The position numbers and the translations under genes were made by a program. Positions 46,501-56,630 of a DNA stretch of 64,000 nucleotides are shown piece by piece. Source of the stretch: Pochonia chlamydosporia 170 (taxonomy: Eukaryota; Ascomycota; Sordariomycetes; Hypocreales; Clavicipitaceae); assembly GCF_001653235.2 (NCBI RefSeq), contig NC_035790.1, positions 6,572,001 through 6,636,000 on the forward strand, read 5' to 3'. How positions within the stretch are numbered: the stretch's first letter is position 1; every line of letters begins with the position of its first letter. Below the pieces are notes generated by a model. That model made no database searches. It was not told where the DNA came from and worked only from the letters and a program-made list of their open reading frames with translations.

Positions 46501-47116
46501 TCCGGATGCATCTGTGCCCAACTAGTTTGACCGGGGTCTCGGCATCAACTTCATGAACAGCGACAACCTCCTGTGTATGGAGTGCAGGGGACGTTGTCGT
46601 GAGTTGGCCGGACAGACCTTCTTTTGACCTCCTACTGCCATAGCCTCACCCCCGTTTCGCTACCTTACATACTAGGTAGGCCGATTTCTTACAGGCCAGG
46701 CAAACGAACCAAGCAACAGTTTGGCCCGCCGTCTCTGTCAGTCAAGTGTGAATAGCACTGATATATGACCCGTGTGTTACCTCGCTTTGGTATGCGGTGG
46801 CCATGCTAAGCTCCTTCACCACGGACAAAGGACAAACACAAACATTACAGCCTGCGGCACTTGCTATTCACCACCTCTTCACCACTCGTTCACTTCTTTT
46901 GGTGAACCATATGACCTTGGTCATTGACAACTTGTAACCGAAGATCAGACTTGAACTGCCCTTGCATTCCTCCAGATGAGCCGTGGAGGCATTTACAAAT
47001 CTTTGTATATGGGTCGACTGGCCTTGAAGACGCCGCGGAAGCGCAGCGCAAACAAACCTCCCCTCTCCGGACACAGCAATCATTTCCGGCCAACCAAGAG
47101 ACGAACACCACCTATC
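43567..47116. other. long intergenic region (3.5 kb)
   Basis: The left part should be the ThuA-like promoter and the right part the upstream region of the ADGF gene. Apart from the open frame at 45041-45601 listed separately, only short overlapping frames occur. A CCAGACCAGACA motif lies at 45638-45649. The last several hundred bases include a pyrimidine-rich CATTCCTCCAG just before 46976 that could be a splice acceptor of an upstream untranslated exon. Confidence 0.45.
45041..45601 (+). other. unassigned 186-codon open frame
   Basis: The frame stays open for 227 codons (44918-45601), but the first ATG is at 45041 and gives 186 residues. The translation has no family I recognise. It contains some ordered-looking phrases (SIWRMARSRVVIGELASSYM) and ends in a charged tail (DESRVDEDIDEESADSAEWE). 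There is no leader-like sequence or clear promoter, and amino-acid usage is not clearly coding. It could be a lineage-specific gene, a degraded relic or chance. Confidence 0.25.
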
Positions 47117-49215
47117 ATGAGTCTTCATGACAAACCGACTGCAGCCAGTGATGCTGAGGAGTCACTTTATGACAAACTGGCTAAAGCCAGTGATGCAGAC
47201 AAAGTGGCCGCGAGCAAAATCATAGAGGCTCAGGAAACGGGTTTGCGCGAGCGCCATTCTAAAAGAGTCGACACGTTAGGATTTCCAGGCACTTATAGCG
47301 GTCGTGTGGAATATGAAATGGCACGGGCCGAAATGAAGAAACGGGAAAAAGACCTCGACTTTGACTCAAGGTGTCGTGCGGATGCTTCACCAGGGGAAAT
47401 AAAGGCTGAAGAAATCATACAAATGCTTCGACAAAAGGACAGGGAACAAATATACGACAGAGCACCACCCCGACATGGGCATGCGAATCAGGCGCACAAG
47501 AGATTTGCCGGAGACCATTTCCTCTCAAACATCGACCTTATTGAGCAGACGGAACTGTTCAAGGTAGCACGTCAAATGCCTAAGGGTACTCATCTGCACA
47601 TTCATCTCAATGCTTGCTTGCAGCCCTCAGTACTGTTGGACATGGCCGCAGAGATGGATGAAATGTACATCTGGAGCGATCGGGCATTGATTCACCTGCC
47701 CTCCGACCCAGATGGGAAACCAAATAGACGGAGGTACCTCAACTTTGATGCATGCGCAATAGAGTTCTCTATCAAAAAAGGGACAGTGAGCAAAACCGGC
47801 AACCTCTTCTCAGAGAACTATGAACCCAAACAGCTCATGAGGTTTAAAGAATTCATTCGCCGGTGGAACAAGCAGGCTCCTTATGGCGATCTAAACGCCA
47901 TGCAGTGGCTTCAAGAAAAAGTACAGTTCAATGAAGAAGAAGCCCACGGGCCACTACAGACTGCAGGAGGGTGAGTTTTGGACGACAATATCCAAAGCCG
48001 AAGAAAGATTTGAAGCTAACAAGTCGGTGTGTAGAGCTTGGGAACTGTTCAACAACAGAACCAGGATGATGAAGGGCCTCTTTAACTACGAAACTGCTTT
48101 CAGAACGTATATCCGATTGCTTCTCCAGGACTTCGTAGGCGAAAAAATTCTCTATGCCGAAATTCGACCAACATTCATGTCAACCAACTACCTCTTTACT
48201 GACAAAGGGAAGCGCTTAGACAATAAGGGCATCATGCGTATTATTGTTGACGAGGTGACGAGCTTTCTGAAGAATCGAGGGCAGAACGGGCAGGTTGCAG
48301 GCAACGGACCCTTCCACGGCATCAAAGTTATTTACTGCACGCCTCGATCCTTGCCGAACAAGTCGATCGAAGTGGCGCTAAGAGAGTGTCGCGAGTTCAA
48401 CAAATTATTCCCGGGCTGGATAGCAGGTATGGAAAAGATAGCCATCGCCGCGGTAATGCTCAACGAATCACTCTACTAATTCATGGGCAGGCTTCGACCT
48501 TGTTGGAGAAGAAGGCCAGGGCAAACCCCTGCACGAATTCGCCGACGAGTTTCAGAAATTTAAGAGGGACTGTGCAGACGAGGATGTCGAGATTCCCTTC
48601 CTGTTTCACTGTGGCGAAACGCTTGATATGGACACTGATACGGATGGTAACCTCATCGACGCACTCTTGTTAGGGGCGAAGCGTATCGCCCACGGTTTTG
48701 CGTTGACAAAACACCCACACATCATGGAGCAAATGAAGGCCAGAGGCGTTTGCTTAGAGCTGTGTCCGATCTCGAACGAAATCTTGGGCCTGACACCCCG
48801 TGTGGCTGGGCATTCAATGTATTCTCTTCTGGCCAACAACGTGCACTGCACAGTTAACTCTGACAATGGGACTATATTCCGGTAAGCTCCTGGATCTCTC
48901 TCTACAGCACATTCTCTCCTAGGAGTGAGCGTTGACTAACATGAAGCGTCAATACGCAGGTCTTCCCTATCACACGATTTCTACCAGGTTCTGATTGGCA
49001 GAGGCGGGCTCGGTCTCTATGGCTGGAAACAATTGGCTTTGTGGAGTATAGATCACGCCTGTCTGGATGGCGAGGAGAAAAAGAAAGTGTTGAAGAGCTG
49101 GGAAGGTCAATGGGAGGATTTCCTCAAGTGGATTGAGAAACAGTACGGCGATGAGTTGCTCAAGTGGGAGCAAGAGTCAAACAAGAGGTCTTCCAGTGGT
49201 TTGGGGAAAGTATGA
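47117..49215 (+). CDS. adenosine deaminase-related protein (ADGF/CECR1-like)
   Basis: There are four exons: 47117-47970, 48035-48426, 48491-48881 and 48960-49215. Introns are 64, 64 and 78 nt (GTGAGT, GTATGG, GTAAGC donors), and the product is 630 residues. Zinc-site and catalytic motifs of the deaminase fold are in order: GTHLHIHLNA, FHCGET, RIAHGFAL and VNSDNGT. The first junction (AGG-AWELFNNRTRMMKGLFNYETAF) restores a typical ADGF block that is out of frame without splicing. The enzyme should convert adenosine to inosine. Animal ADGFs are secreted, but here no signal peptide is seen, so it may be cytosolic. The N-terminus contains a near-duplicate, HDKPTAASDAEE and YDKLAKASDADK. An upstream in-frame ATG at 46976 would give 677 residues; 47117 has the better context (A at -3) and was chosen. 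Confidence 0.88.
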
Positions 49216-50526
49216 CAATGACTGTGCGGATTGGGTGAATGGAAGGAATGGCGACAGACTACAATGGGTTTAGCACAAGGTCCTGGAGGATGAGGCTGTC
49301 GGGTTTATTATCGTCAGAGTCACACAAAGTCGAAGAATCAATACCGGAGGAGATTTGCAAAGCAGGCAGAGGCTCACGAGGCGGAGCGCTGCAGTTGGGA
49401 GGGGTCCGTTGGCCGCTCGGACGATATTGCGGACGGCATTGCAGACCACATGAGGCAACTGAGGTCAGATGTGTTGCTCTGACATCAAGCGAGGCAGGGC
49501 AATAACAGCAGGGCTTCGCATCATGCCCATGAAATGGGTGATAGAAAAGGTGCGCAAAACCTTTTTCAAATGGCAAATGGACTTGGCGACCACTCAGATC
49601 ACGACCAAGATTGAAAGGAGGCTGAGGGGCAATTTGAGGAGGCTTGGACTGTGCTCGGGGACACAAGGTCCAGAGAGGCGAACCAGTCCATCGAGTGCGA
49701 CAGGGCGAATGGATGGCCAGGACTATTTACGAAGGCGTTGTAAAGAGGGTGAGCAATCATAGATGAGGGGATTTTTCAATTTTCATTTTTATTTATGGTC
49801 ATTGTAGATGATACAATTGAACTAGAGCAAATGAATGATATTTTTTTCAATATGTCAAGTACTCTTCTTGAAGAGGTCAAGTCTGGTTGAACCACCAGTT
49901 TTTGACTGCCGAGCATCTCAAATCCTTCAAATCAAGCACCAATCACCTCTGGAGCGTTGAGCGTGGTGGCTGCACGTCTCGGGCCGGGAAGCGGCACAAC
50001 ACTGAACTCAGCCACGAGCTAAAGCACAATCTTCGCCATTTGGCAGCCTCACCCATGCAAAAACCAACCAAATATGGAGTCGAACAAGTAAACTGGCTGC
50101 TCGACTGTTCGACTCTTGTGCACATCCATACCTGTACAGACCTTGCCGGGATGGTGTGGGCTGGCGTCACCCCAAAATCTCCTTCCCTTTTCTTTATTTG
50201 AATCCCGCTCTCCCATCTTGTCTTCTCGTCTTTCCTTTGGCAATGCCCTGCTCTCTCATCAGTCCTCATCACCATGCCCTTCAATTGAATTTGCTTAGCA
50301 AGTCGAGCTCGTTGAGCAGAGGTTCGCAACCACAGCATCGCGACCTTGACCAGGACGTCCTCAACGACATCCGGACCCCATCGCTCTCGCAACCCCAGAT
50401 CAAGGTTGCATCAAGCAGCCTCTCCGCGGTCTTGGCAAAAGATTGAGGCTCACAACCACCGTACTGTATTTTATTATACATTGACAATCCCATAGCTAAC
50501 CCCCAACACCAACATATCATTTCATC
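49216..50526. other. intergenic region, membrane-protein promoter
   Basis: This 1.3-kb gap has no supported gene. The part near 50200 is pyrimidine-rich (CTCTCCCATCTTGTCTTCTC), as in fungal promoters, so a leader of up to about 300 nt before 50527 is plausible. Short frames on both strands (to 149 codons) overlap each other and show no domain. Confidence 0.45.
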
Positions 50527-52155
50527 ATGTCATCCTCCCAACCAGGTGATGCATCCTGGAAATGGTTCCCCGACGCCAAATTAGGATGGTCTCTCGACGT
50601 GGTGAATCTGCTCGTCGTCATCGGCGAGTCTTCCATCGCAGAACACTCCCAAGCTATCACGGCTTCTCTTCCCGGCATGCTTCCTCGCATCTTGCCTGCG
50701 CCGCAAGCTCTTCTCAAGCCATCGCGGCCAACTAGAATGCCCGAGACACACGCTCGTATGACGGGTGTATACAGCGGCACTACACTTGAGTCAGTCGGAT
50801 TCTTTGCCAACATCATTACGCCCCTCGACAACCTACCCGCTTTCAGTTTCAAAGTCCTCGAAATCAAGCATGCAGAGCGGCCTGTGGAGCGAGTTCCCAA
50901 GGTAGCTGTAGGGATGCTGCCTGCCGCTTTCGCCGCCGTCAAAAGGATGATGATGAGGATAAAGCAAGGCAAAGGCAAGCAAGTTGACGAAAGTGATGAG
51001 AAACACGGCGAACAAAGAAGGCCGTCACATCCAGGAGGGGATGTAGAATCCGGACCTAGTACAACAGAGCAAGATCATGATTCCAACGGTGCAACGACGA
51101 CTGGTCGTCCTCGACGCCAACTCACGGTTCAGTTCACCGACGAAACCCTCGCAGACATGACGGAAGCAAACTGTCCGCCAGGCTACTCTCTCCCACGACG
51201 ACGCTCAACTGCCCGGGAACGCGCCCAAGACCTCCTCACCTCGCCTACCGTCGCAGTAGGTGGCAACCGTCCAGCCGTGCCAGCCAAGCTCTTCTCCCCA
51301 ATCCACATCCTCTCCATCTTCTCCTGTGCCCTCAGCATCGCCCTCATCATTACCGCCATCATCTGCCAAGACGGCACGGCCATCCTCGCCGTTACCCTCA
51401 TCTCACTGGCATCCACGGTCGTCGGCTATGCCTCCTTCTGGCGGCCAATCCTCATGAAGCGCAAGCACACAAACGAAGTACCTCGCGGAGACGTCCTTAT
51501 CCGCACTCGCGAAGGAGCTTTCGTCCTGGTGCGTTGCTCCGAAGAAGTCGCCCGGGAACTGTACTCCGGCACAGAAGAATGCGAGTACTACGTTGGGGGT
51601 AACACCTACCGCGGCTTGATGGCCCTAGGCACAATGCTCCTCATGGTTAGCGTTGTGCTGCTCGGAAACTGTACATGGGAGCTCAAAGTCTTCATCGGCG
51701 CGTCTTACATTGTTCTCAATGGCCTATACTGGGGCCTTGGTATGATTCCGCGGTCCCATTTCTGGGATTTATCCCGGTATGAATGGGAGGATGTGACGCT
51801 TCCAGATGCTGGCAAGGCGCATCTAATTACGAATGAGCAGGACCAGCGTGAGGGCCACCCCTCATTCACTAGAACGCTGTGGTATGCCATCCGGGAGACC
51901 AAGCTGATAGGCTGGGTCGAGAGGAGTGGTGCTGCGCCGAGCACAGAACAGTGGAAGAAGTGGCTTCATGAGGCGGAAGATGCTGCTAAGAAGGGCGAGA
52001 GGGAATGGCCTGCTGTCAAGCGGAAGGATGACATTTTGAAGGAGAAGCTGAGAGAGGGTGAGGTGTATGATCGGGCGGCACAGCATGCGCCAGTTACAGA
52101 AGTTAGACCGCCGCCTGATTCGGGAAATCGGTGGACCAAGGATGGCACGTTTTAG
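50527..52155 (+). CDS. conserved-looking fungal membrane protein, function unknown
   Basis: This is a single exon of 542 residues from an ATG. The N-terminal part is soluble (KLGWSLDVVNLLVVIGESS) and is followed by a Lys-rich, disordered linker. Hydrophobic segments then follow: LSIFSCALSIALIITAIICQ, ILAVTLISLASTVVGYASFW, LMALGTMLLMVSVVLLGNC and VFIGASYIVLNGLYWGLGMI. Four transmembrane helices are therefore likely, the pairs separated by a cytosolic or lumenal loop of about 80 residues. The C-terminal tail is charged (KKWLHEAEDAAKKGEREW). I recognise no named family. The even codon use, the length and the leader argue for a real gene, probably a conserved hypothetical of Pezizomycotina. Confidence 0.8.
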   Translation: MSSSQPGDASWKWFPDAKLGWSLDVVNLLVVIGESSIAEHSQAITASLPGMLPRILPAPQALLKPSRPTRMPETHARMTGVYSGTTLESVGFFANIITPLDNLPAFSFKVLEIKHAERPVERVPKVAVGMLPAAFAAVKRMMMRIKQGKGKQVDESDEKHGEQRRPSHPGGDVESGPSTTEQDHDSNGATTTGRPRRQLTVQFTDETLADMTEANCPPGYSLPRRRSTARERAQDLLTSPTVAVGGNRPAVPAKLFSPIHILSIFSCALSIALIITAIICQDGTAILAVTLISLASTVVGYASFWRPILMKRKHTNEVPRGDVLIRTREGAFVLVRCSEEVARELYSGTEECEYYVGGNTYRGLMALGTMLLMVSVVLLGNCTWELKVFIGASYIVLNGLYWGLGMIPRSHFWDLSRYEWEDVTLPDAGKAHLITNEQDQREGHPSFTRTLWYAIRETKLIGWVERSGAAPSTEQWKKWLHEAEDAAKKGEREWPAVKRKDDILKEKLREGEVYDRAAQHAPVTEVRPPPDSGNRWTKDGTF

Positions 52156-52762
52156 AAAGATGTTTCGGAAGAAGCGTTGATATCCGGCATGGCGTGTTAA
52201 TTTTTGGTATATTTTGTCAGATTTTTTAGATATCCTATCTTGTTTTTTTGCATAGAATGGGCGTTGAATACCAACTTGAATTTTGGGAGGTTTATCTCAC
52301 AAACAATTGTGTTTTATCCATCAAACGTTTCATCAACGGTCACAGATCGTTGCTGTATGTTACTGGTGGTCATGACATTTTGAGTACAAGTGACAAAGTT
52401 TGCACTCTTGTAGCAATCACTCAGAATGCTACGTACTGTCGCACACTGCGTTGTGTGCTCATGGATAAGTAGCTTCCGTGGTTCTGGGTTCAGTACAGCG
52501 GCTTACACGCAGAGAGACCATACGTGGTGGTTGTGAGAGCAAATTTCATGTATTGAATCAGCAAATGAGTAAAATCTGGTCTACGCAAAACGTCAAACTG
52601 CTCCGCCGCCTCAAATATAACTAGTTAACAGAACCGCAATGTCAAAACGCCGCCTCTCCATGCCCCCAACTCAAAAAGACGCCATATGTGCATGTCCCAA
52701 CGCCATTGAGCCTGAACCCAGACCCAATATTTGTTTCACAACTTTTTATAGCGCCCATAGAA
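52156..52762. other. intergenic region between convergent genes
   Basis: This 0.6-kb stretch lies between the convergent membrane-protein gene and the SRP40-like gene. Only short frames are present, with no recognisable content. Confidence 0.5.
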
Positions 52763-54031
52763 CTAGTCGTCGAAATACACGCCCTTCTTCTGGCCAATGT
52801 CAATCATGCCGCCTCGGAAGCTGCCCTTCTTCTTCTTGTTCTTCTCCTTCGTGAAGCCCTTCCCTTTGGTAACAATGAGGTCTTCATGAGCCCGCTGCGA
52901 GTAGCTCATTGATACGTATTCGTTTGAAGCGAATCGAGGGTCCACCTTGATGTTCTTGGGGATACGGGAGAATGGCTCATTCTGCTTCTTGCGCTCTTTG
53001 ATGACTGGATTAGGAGGCAGAGGTGGATCTTCAACCTCTGGTTTGGGAACAGGAGACTGATTGTCCAGAGTTACGGAGGTATCGGACGAGTCCTTACGCG
53101 TCGAGCCCTTCTTCTTGGACTTGCCCTTGTCTGAGTCGGAGTCAGAGTCGGAATCAGAGTCAGACGAGGATGAATCGGAGGACGAATCGGACTCAGGAAG
53201 AGCCACCTTGGCTGCCGCTGCAGCCTCAGCTTCACCATCACTGTCACTATCGCTGTCAGAGTCGGACGAGCTGTCGCTATCAGAAGAAGAGTCGGAGGAC
53301 GAGGCTTTGTCAACATCCATTTTGCCGTCGTCGCTGGAATCGCTGTCGGAATCGGAGCTGTCAGAATCAGCTTTAGTCTTGGCCGCCTTGGCGGTCTTCT
53401 GCTTCTTTGTGCGAGGTTCATCATCTGAGTCTGAGCTTGAGTCAGAGTCCGAATCGCTAGAGTCAGAAGAGTTGGAGGAGCTAGAATCGGCGGGCGCCTT
53501 GCGCTTCAGGTTTTTGTTCTCGCCGGTGCCTTTCTTAACAGTCGAAGTAGTTTCTTTTTCGCTTTCGCTTTCACTTTCGCTGTCGCTGTCGCTATCACTG
53601 CTCTCACTTTCGCTGGAGCTGCTCGATTCATCGCTAGACTCGTCGCTGGACTCATCCTCAGACTCGTCCTCCGATTCTACCTTGCTGGTCTGACCGCTCT
53701 CCCAGGTCTTGAAAATCGAAACCAGGGAGTTGTCGCTCTCTTTCGAGGCAGCAGACGCCCAGCCATTCTTCTCAACTTCTTTCTGGAAAGCGGTGTGGGC
53801 TTTGGTGAAGGAGTGTTCGTTGAGGAAACTCCCGACGAGGTTTAAGAGTTCGGCGGGAGGTGCAGAAGCGACCTCTCCCTTGGAGGAAGAGGCCGCCTTG
53901 GAGCTTTTCTTGGCCATTTTATCGGCTTTTTTGGACGCCTTGGTGGCAGTACTGGGTGTTGTTGTCGCTTTGGCGGTGTTGCTGGTGTTGTTGGAGAAGA
54001 GCCAGGAAGGCGGGCCGCTAGAACCTGACAT
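52763..54031 (-). CDS. SRP40/Nopp140-like nucleolar protein with LisH-like N-terminus
   Basis: This is a single exon of 422 residues from the ATG at 54031 (MSGSSGPPSWLF). Five further codons are open upstream, but only from a GTG. After a Lys/Ala/Ser-rich start, residues about 58-90 (ELLNLVGSFLNEHSFTKAHTAF) look like a LisH dimerisation motif. Then comes a long acidic Ser/Asp/Glu-rich region (many SDSDS and SESES runs) broken by short basic blocks, the layout of casein-kinase-2-phosphorylated Nopp140/SRP40 chaperones. The C-terminus (EPFSRIPKNIKVDPRFASNEY, then FRGGMIDIGQKKGVYFDD) is the SRP40 C-terminal domain. Members act in the nucleolus in box C/D and H/ACA snoRNP function and ribosome assembly. 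The low-complexity coding leaves a long open frame on the opposite strand (53061-53693). Confidence 0.88.
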   Translation of the reverse strand: MSGSSGPPSWLFSNNTSNTAKATTTPSTATKASKKADKMAKKSSKAASSSKGEVASAPPAELLNLVGSFLNEHSFTKAHTAFQKEVEKNGWASAASKESDNSLVSIFKTWESGQTSKVESEDESEDESSDESSDESSSSSESESSDSDSDSESESESEKETTSTVKKGTGENKNLKRKAPADSSSSNSSDSSDSDSDSSSDSDDEPRTKKQKTAKAAKTKADSDSSDSDSDSSDDGKMDVDKASSSDSSSDSDSSSDSDSDSDSDGEAEAAAAAKVALPESDSSSDSSSSDSDSDSDSDSDKGKSKKKGSTRKDSSDTSVTLDNQSPVPKPEVEDPPLPPNPVIKERKKQNEPFSRIPKNIKVDPRFASNEYVSMSYSQRAHEDLIVTKGKGFTKEKNKKKKGSFRGGMIDIGQKKGVYFDD

Positions 54032-54837
54032 GTGCTTTAATGGCACGCAGATAGAAAAGAAAATTGTAATTTCAGACGGGCAGTAGAATATCCCAGATCG
54101 CTAAAGCAATGCTCAATGCTGACGCCAAATTGTAATGAGTGACGACTTTTTTTGCAGTCGAATGCAACACTCACCGTAACCGCAAGTTCAAAAGAAATCG
54201 AATCGTTGGAAAAATTTCTGTGGGAACCAGCCTTTTTTGGCAGGGGTCCTGCAGGTGGGGCAGAGACCATTTGCCTGCACACTTGAGCAGGTGTTCAATT
54301 GCTCCTTATCGCTTATCAGGTACAAACATCAAGCGCCACTTTCCGCTTCCATTCCGCGCCAGCCTTGAATGAGGAAGTACCCTGGTACTCTGTGCAACAA
54401 GATCCGTGTGGGCCTTGGGCATGTTGGGGTCTTGTTGGTACTTGGTACTTGTGCTTTTCAATAACAACATCACCAGAGCTTCGTTGGACAGCTCCAACTC
54501 GCCTTTGTTCTCTTGCAACCAGTGTTGCTTGCCATTACATCTTCCCAGCCACGCCGGCGTCCTCGATTTCTCCTGCGAATGCCCACAGTCACATCAGGCG
54601 TGTTTTTATCTTCAGCTCACTTACTCCCTTTGTTTGGCTCCGCGCCACTGAAATTACTGTCTCCAGCTAACCGCTTTCCATTTGTTACTACAAGAGCAAA
54701 CGCCAATCTCCCATCCACACCCCCCTGCTGATGTAGCAACAAGCCAGCCTAACCCTTCTCACGCGCCTTCTTCTCTAATTACAGACCGGCAGTGGTTTTG
54801 GCTTGGGTTCCGCGATCTGCGGTGTCTGCCTTGAATC
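54032..54837. promoter_or_regulatory. divergent promoter, SRP40-like and Rsm1-like genes
   Basis: This 806-bp region separates two divergent genes, an SRP40-like chaperone and an Rsm1-like mRNA-export factor. No gene is visible. A short inverted repeat GTACTTGG/CCAAG-type run occurs near 54432-54448, and the Rsm1 side ends in a pyrimidine-rich tract (CTTCTTCTCTAATTACAG, about 54767-54785). The latter could be a leader intron acceptor. Confidence 0.4.
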
Positions 54838-56449
54838 ATGAATGCAACAAAGCGCAAGTTTAATGCTTTGCTTCAAGGTCTAAGCAGCCCTCGACCTTCT
54901 CCTTCCGAGAAAGACGCAGAAGACAAGATGAACGCCAGCACCCGATATGGCACCAGCACTGCGAGCAACGATGCGATTCTTCAGAAGCGAAGGCGACTAG
55001 GATTTCCCGAATCGACTGCCCCGACTCTGCTCAGTCCATCGCATACTACTACTTTCTCCAACGTGGTGCTTAGAAGGTCTGGCACACAGCTAAATAACAA
55101 ATCTACGAGCCAAGCGCCGGCGAAATACTGTCCTGGGGATAGGGACGAGCTGCTCAAACGGTTGGCAACGTTTCAAGAAATCACAGCCTGGACACCCAAG
55201 CCTGACAAGGTCAACGAGATCGAATGGGCCAAACGAGGATGGATATGTCAGGGGAGAGAGAAGGTTCGGTGTGTATTGTGCCACAAAGAGCTTGTTGTGA
55301 AGCTCAATCGGAAGGAAACGGATGGAAAGGAAGTGCCAGTGTTGGTATCATCTGAGATTGGTACGAACATCACAATTGACACACCTGAGCTTTCCATGAA
55401 TATTACTGACAAAAAGCAGCCGAGGCTTTGGTTGACAAATACTCTGAACTCATCATTTCCTCGCATCAACAAGAGTGCTTGTGGCGAAAACGTGGATGTG
55501 ATGGTAAGCCAGAGCCCGTCGGCGTGTGGTTAAAAGCAGCTCTACTAACCGACGACATCAAGATACCCTTCTCCGACTCTCGTTCTCGAACACATCAACG
55601 ATACTAGCAGCATTGCGGCAACGATATGACGAGCTATGCGCGAGAACGCCTTTCCTTCCATACGAGTTCAACCTACGCTTACCAGACGAAGTCAATATCG
55701 ACAATATTCTTTCTCAGCTCCCTGCCGACTTCTTTACCGAACCGCCGCCGACCATCGACAAGTCTGGAGCAGTAGCTACGGATAAACCGCCCAACCGAGC
55801 CGCATTGGCGTTGGCATTGATGGGGTGGCAAGGCCTCACAAATCCACGGATTGGAGCAGTCCCCAACTCGGCGTCGTGCCACAGTTGCCTGAGACGGCTT
55901 GGACTCTGGATGTTCAAGAGTAAGGAGGTCGACGAGGATGGGCATGTTGTAGTTCCGGCTCCTATGGACTTCCTGGACCCGCTTCGCGAGCACCGTTTCT
56001 ATTGTCCGTGGAAAAACGCACAAGCGCAAAGTCGAGCCGGTGTTCCGCATGGTGAGGCCAGCATGCCAGGGTGGAAGACACTGATTCAAACAATAAAGAA
56101 TGAATCAGATTTGCGCCACGTCTACACTGGCAGGTCAAAAAGAGTAGGACAGCTTCAGGAAGGGGGGATAGGGTCTCCAAGTCCCGTTAGGAACGCACCA
56201 GGCACGCCAGGATCACCTAGCCCTGCCACTCCAGGAGCAAAGGTCAGCATAGACGCGCCATCAGTAGTAACACCGCAGGCAGGTACAGGAGAAGATGACG
56301 AGAAAGTTCGAGAAGCAAAGGACAAGGAGCGTTGGGCGAGGTTAAGAAAAGTAAAGAGCTTATTTGATACCAAAGGGTCACGGAAACTTCGAAGGGAGTT
56401 GGGCCGCCCGGGGACCAGCAACTCCAACAAATCTACGACTGGCACATGA
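54838..56449 (+). CDS. C3HC zinc-finger protein (Rsm1/NIPA-like)
   Basis: There are three exons: 54838-55360, 55420-55503 and 55563-56449. Introns are 59 nt (GTACGA...CAG) and 59 nt (GTAAGC...AAG), and the product is 497 residues. The first C3HC finger is completed only by splicing: GWICQGREKVRCVLCHKEL in exon 1 and SSHQQECLWRKRGCDDTLLRL across exons 2-3. A second C3HC-like unit, SCHSCLRRLGLWMF with EHRFYCPW, lies in exon 3. The disordered C-terminal tail is basic. Yeast and fission-yeast relatives (Rsm1) take part in nuclear mRNA export, while animal NIPA is an F-box partner. The acceptor of intron 1 is a tandem AAGCAG, so the product may differ by one Ala. Convergent with EngB, 181 bp away. 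Confidence 0.88.
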
Positions 56450-56630
56450 AAGCATATTGTATAACTACGGGTCACGACAATCGAATCGCATATTAATATC
56501 CGGGCTTGGCCTACGGCCTTTACCGGCGTCATGAACTTAGAGGAAAAGACAGATCATCCGGCAAGTGGGCAAAGTCGATACATTATAATGGTAGATGATT
56601 GTATTATGATAATTTATAGTACAAAGAAAT

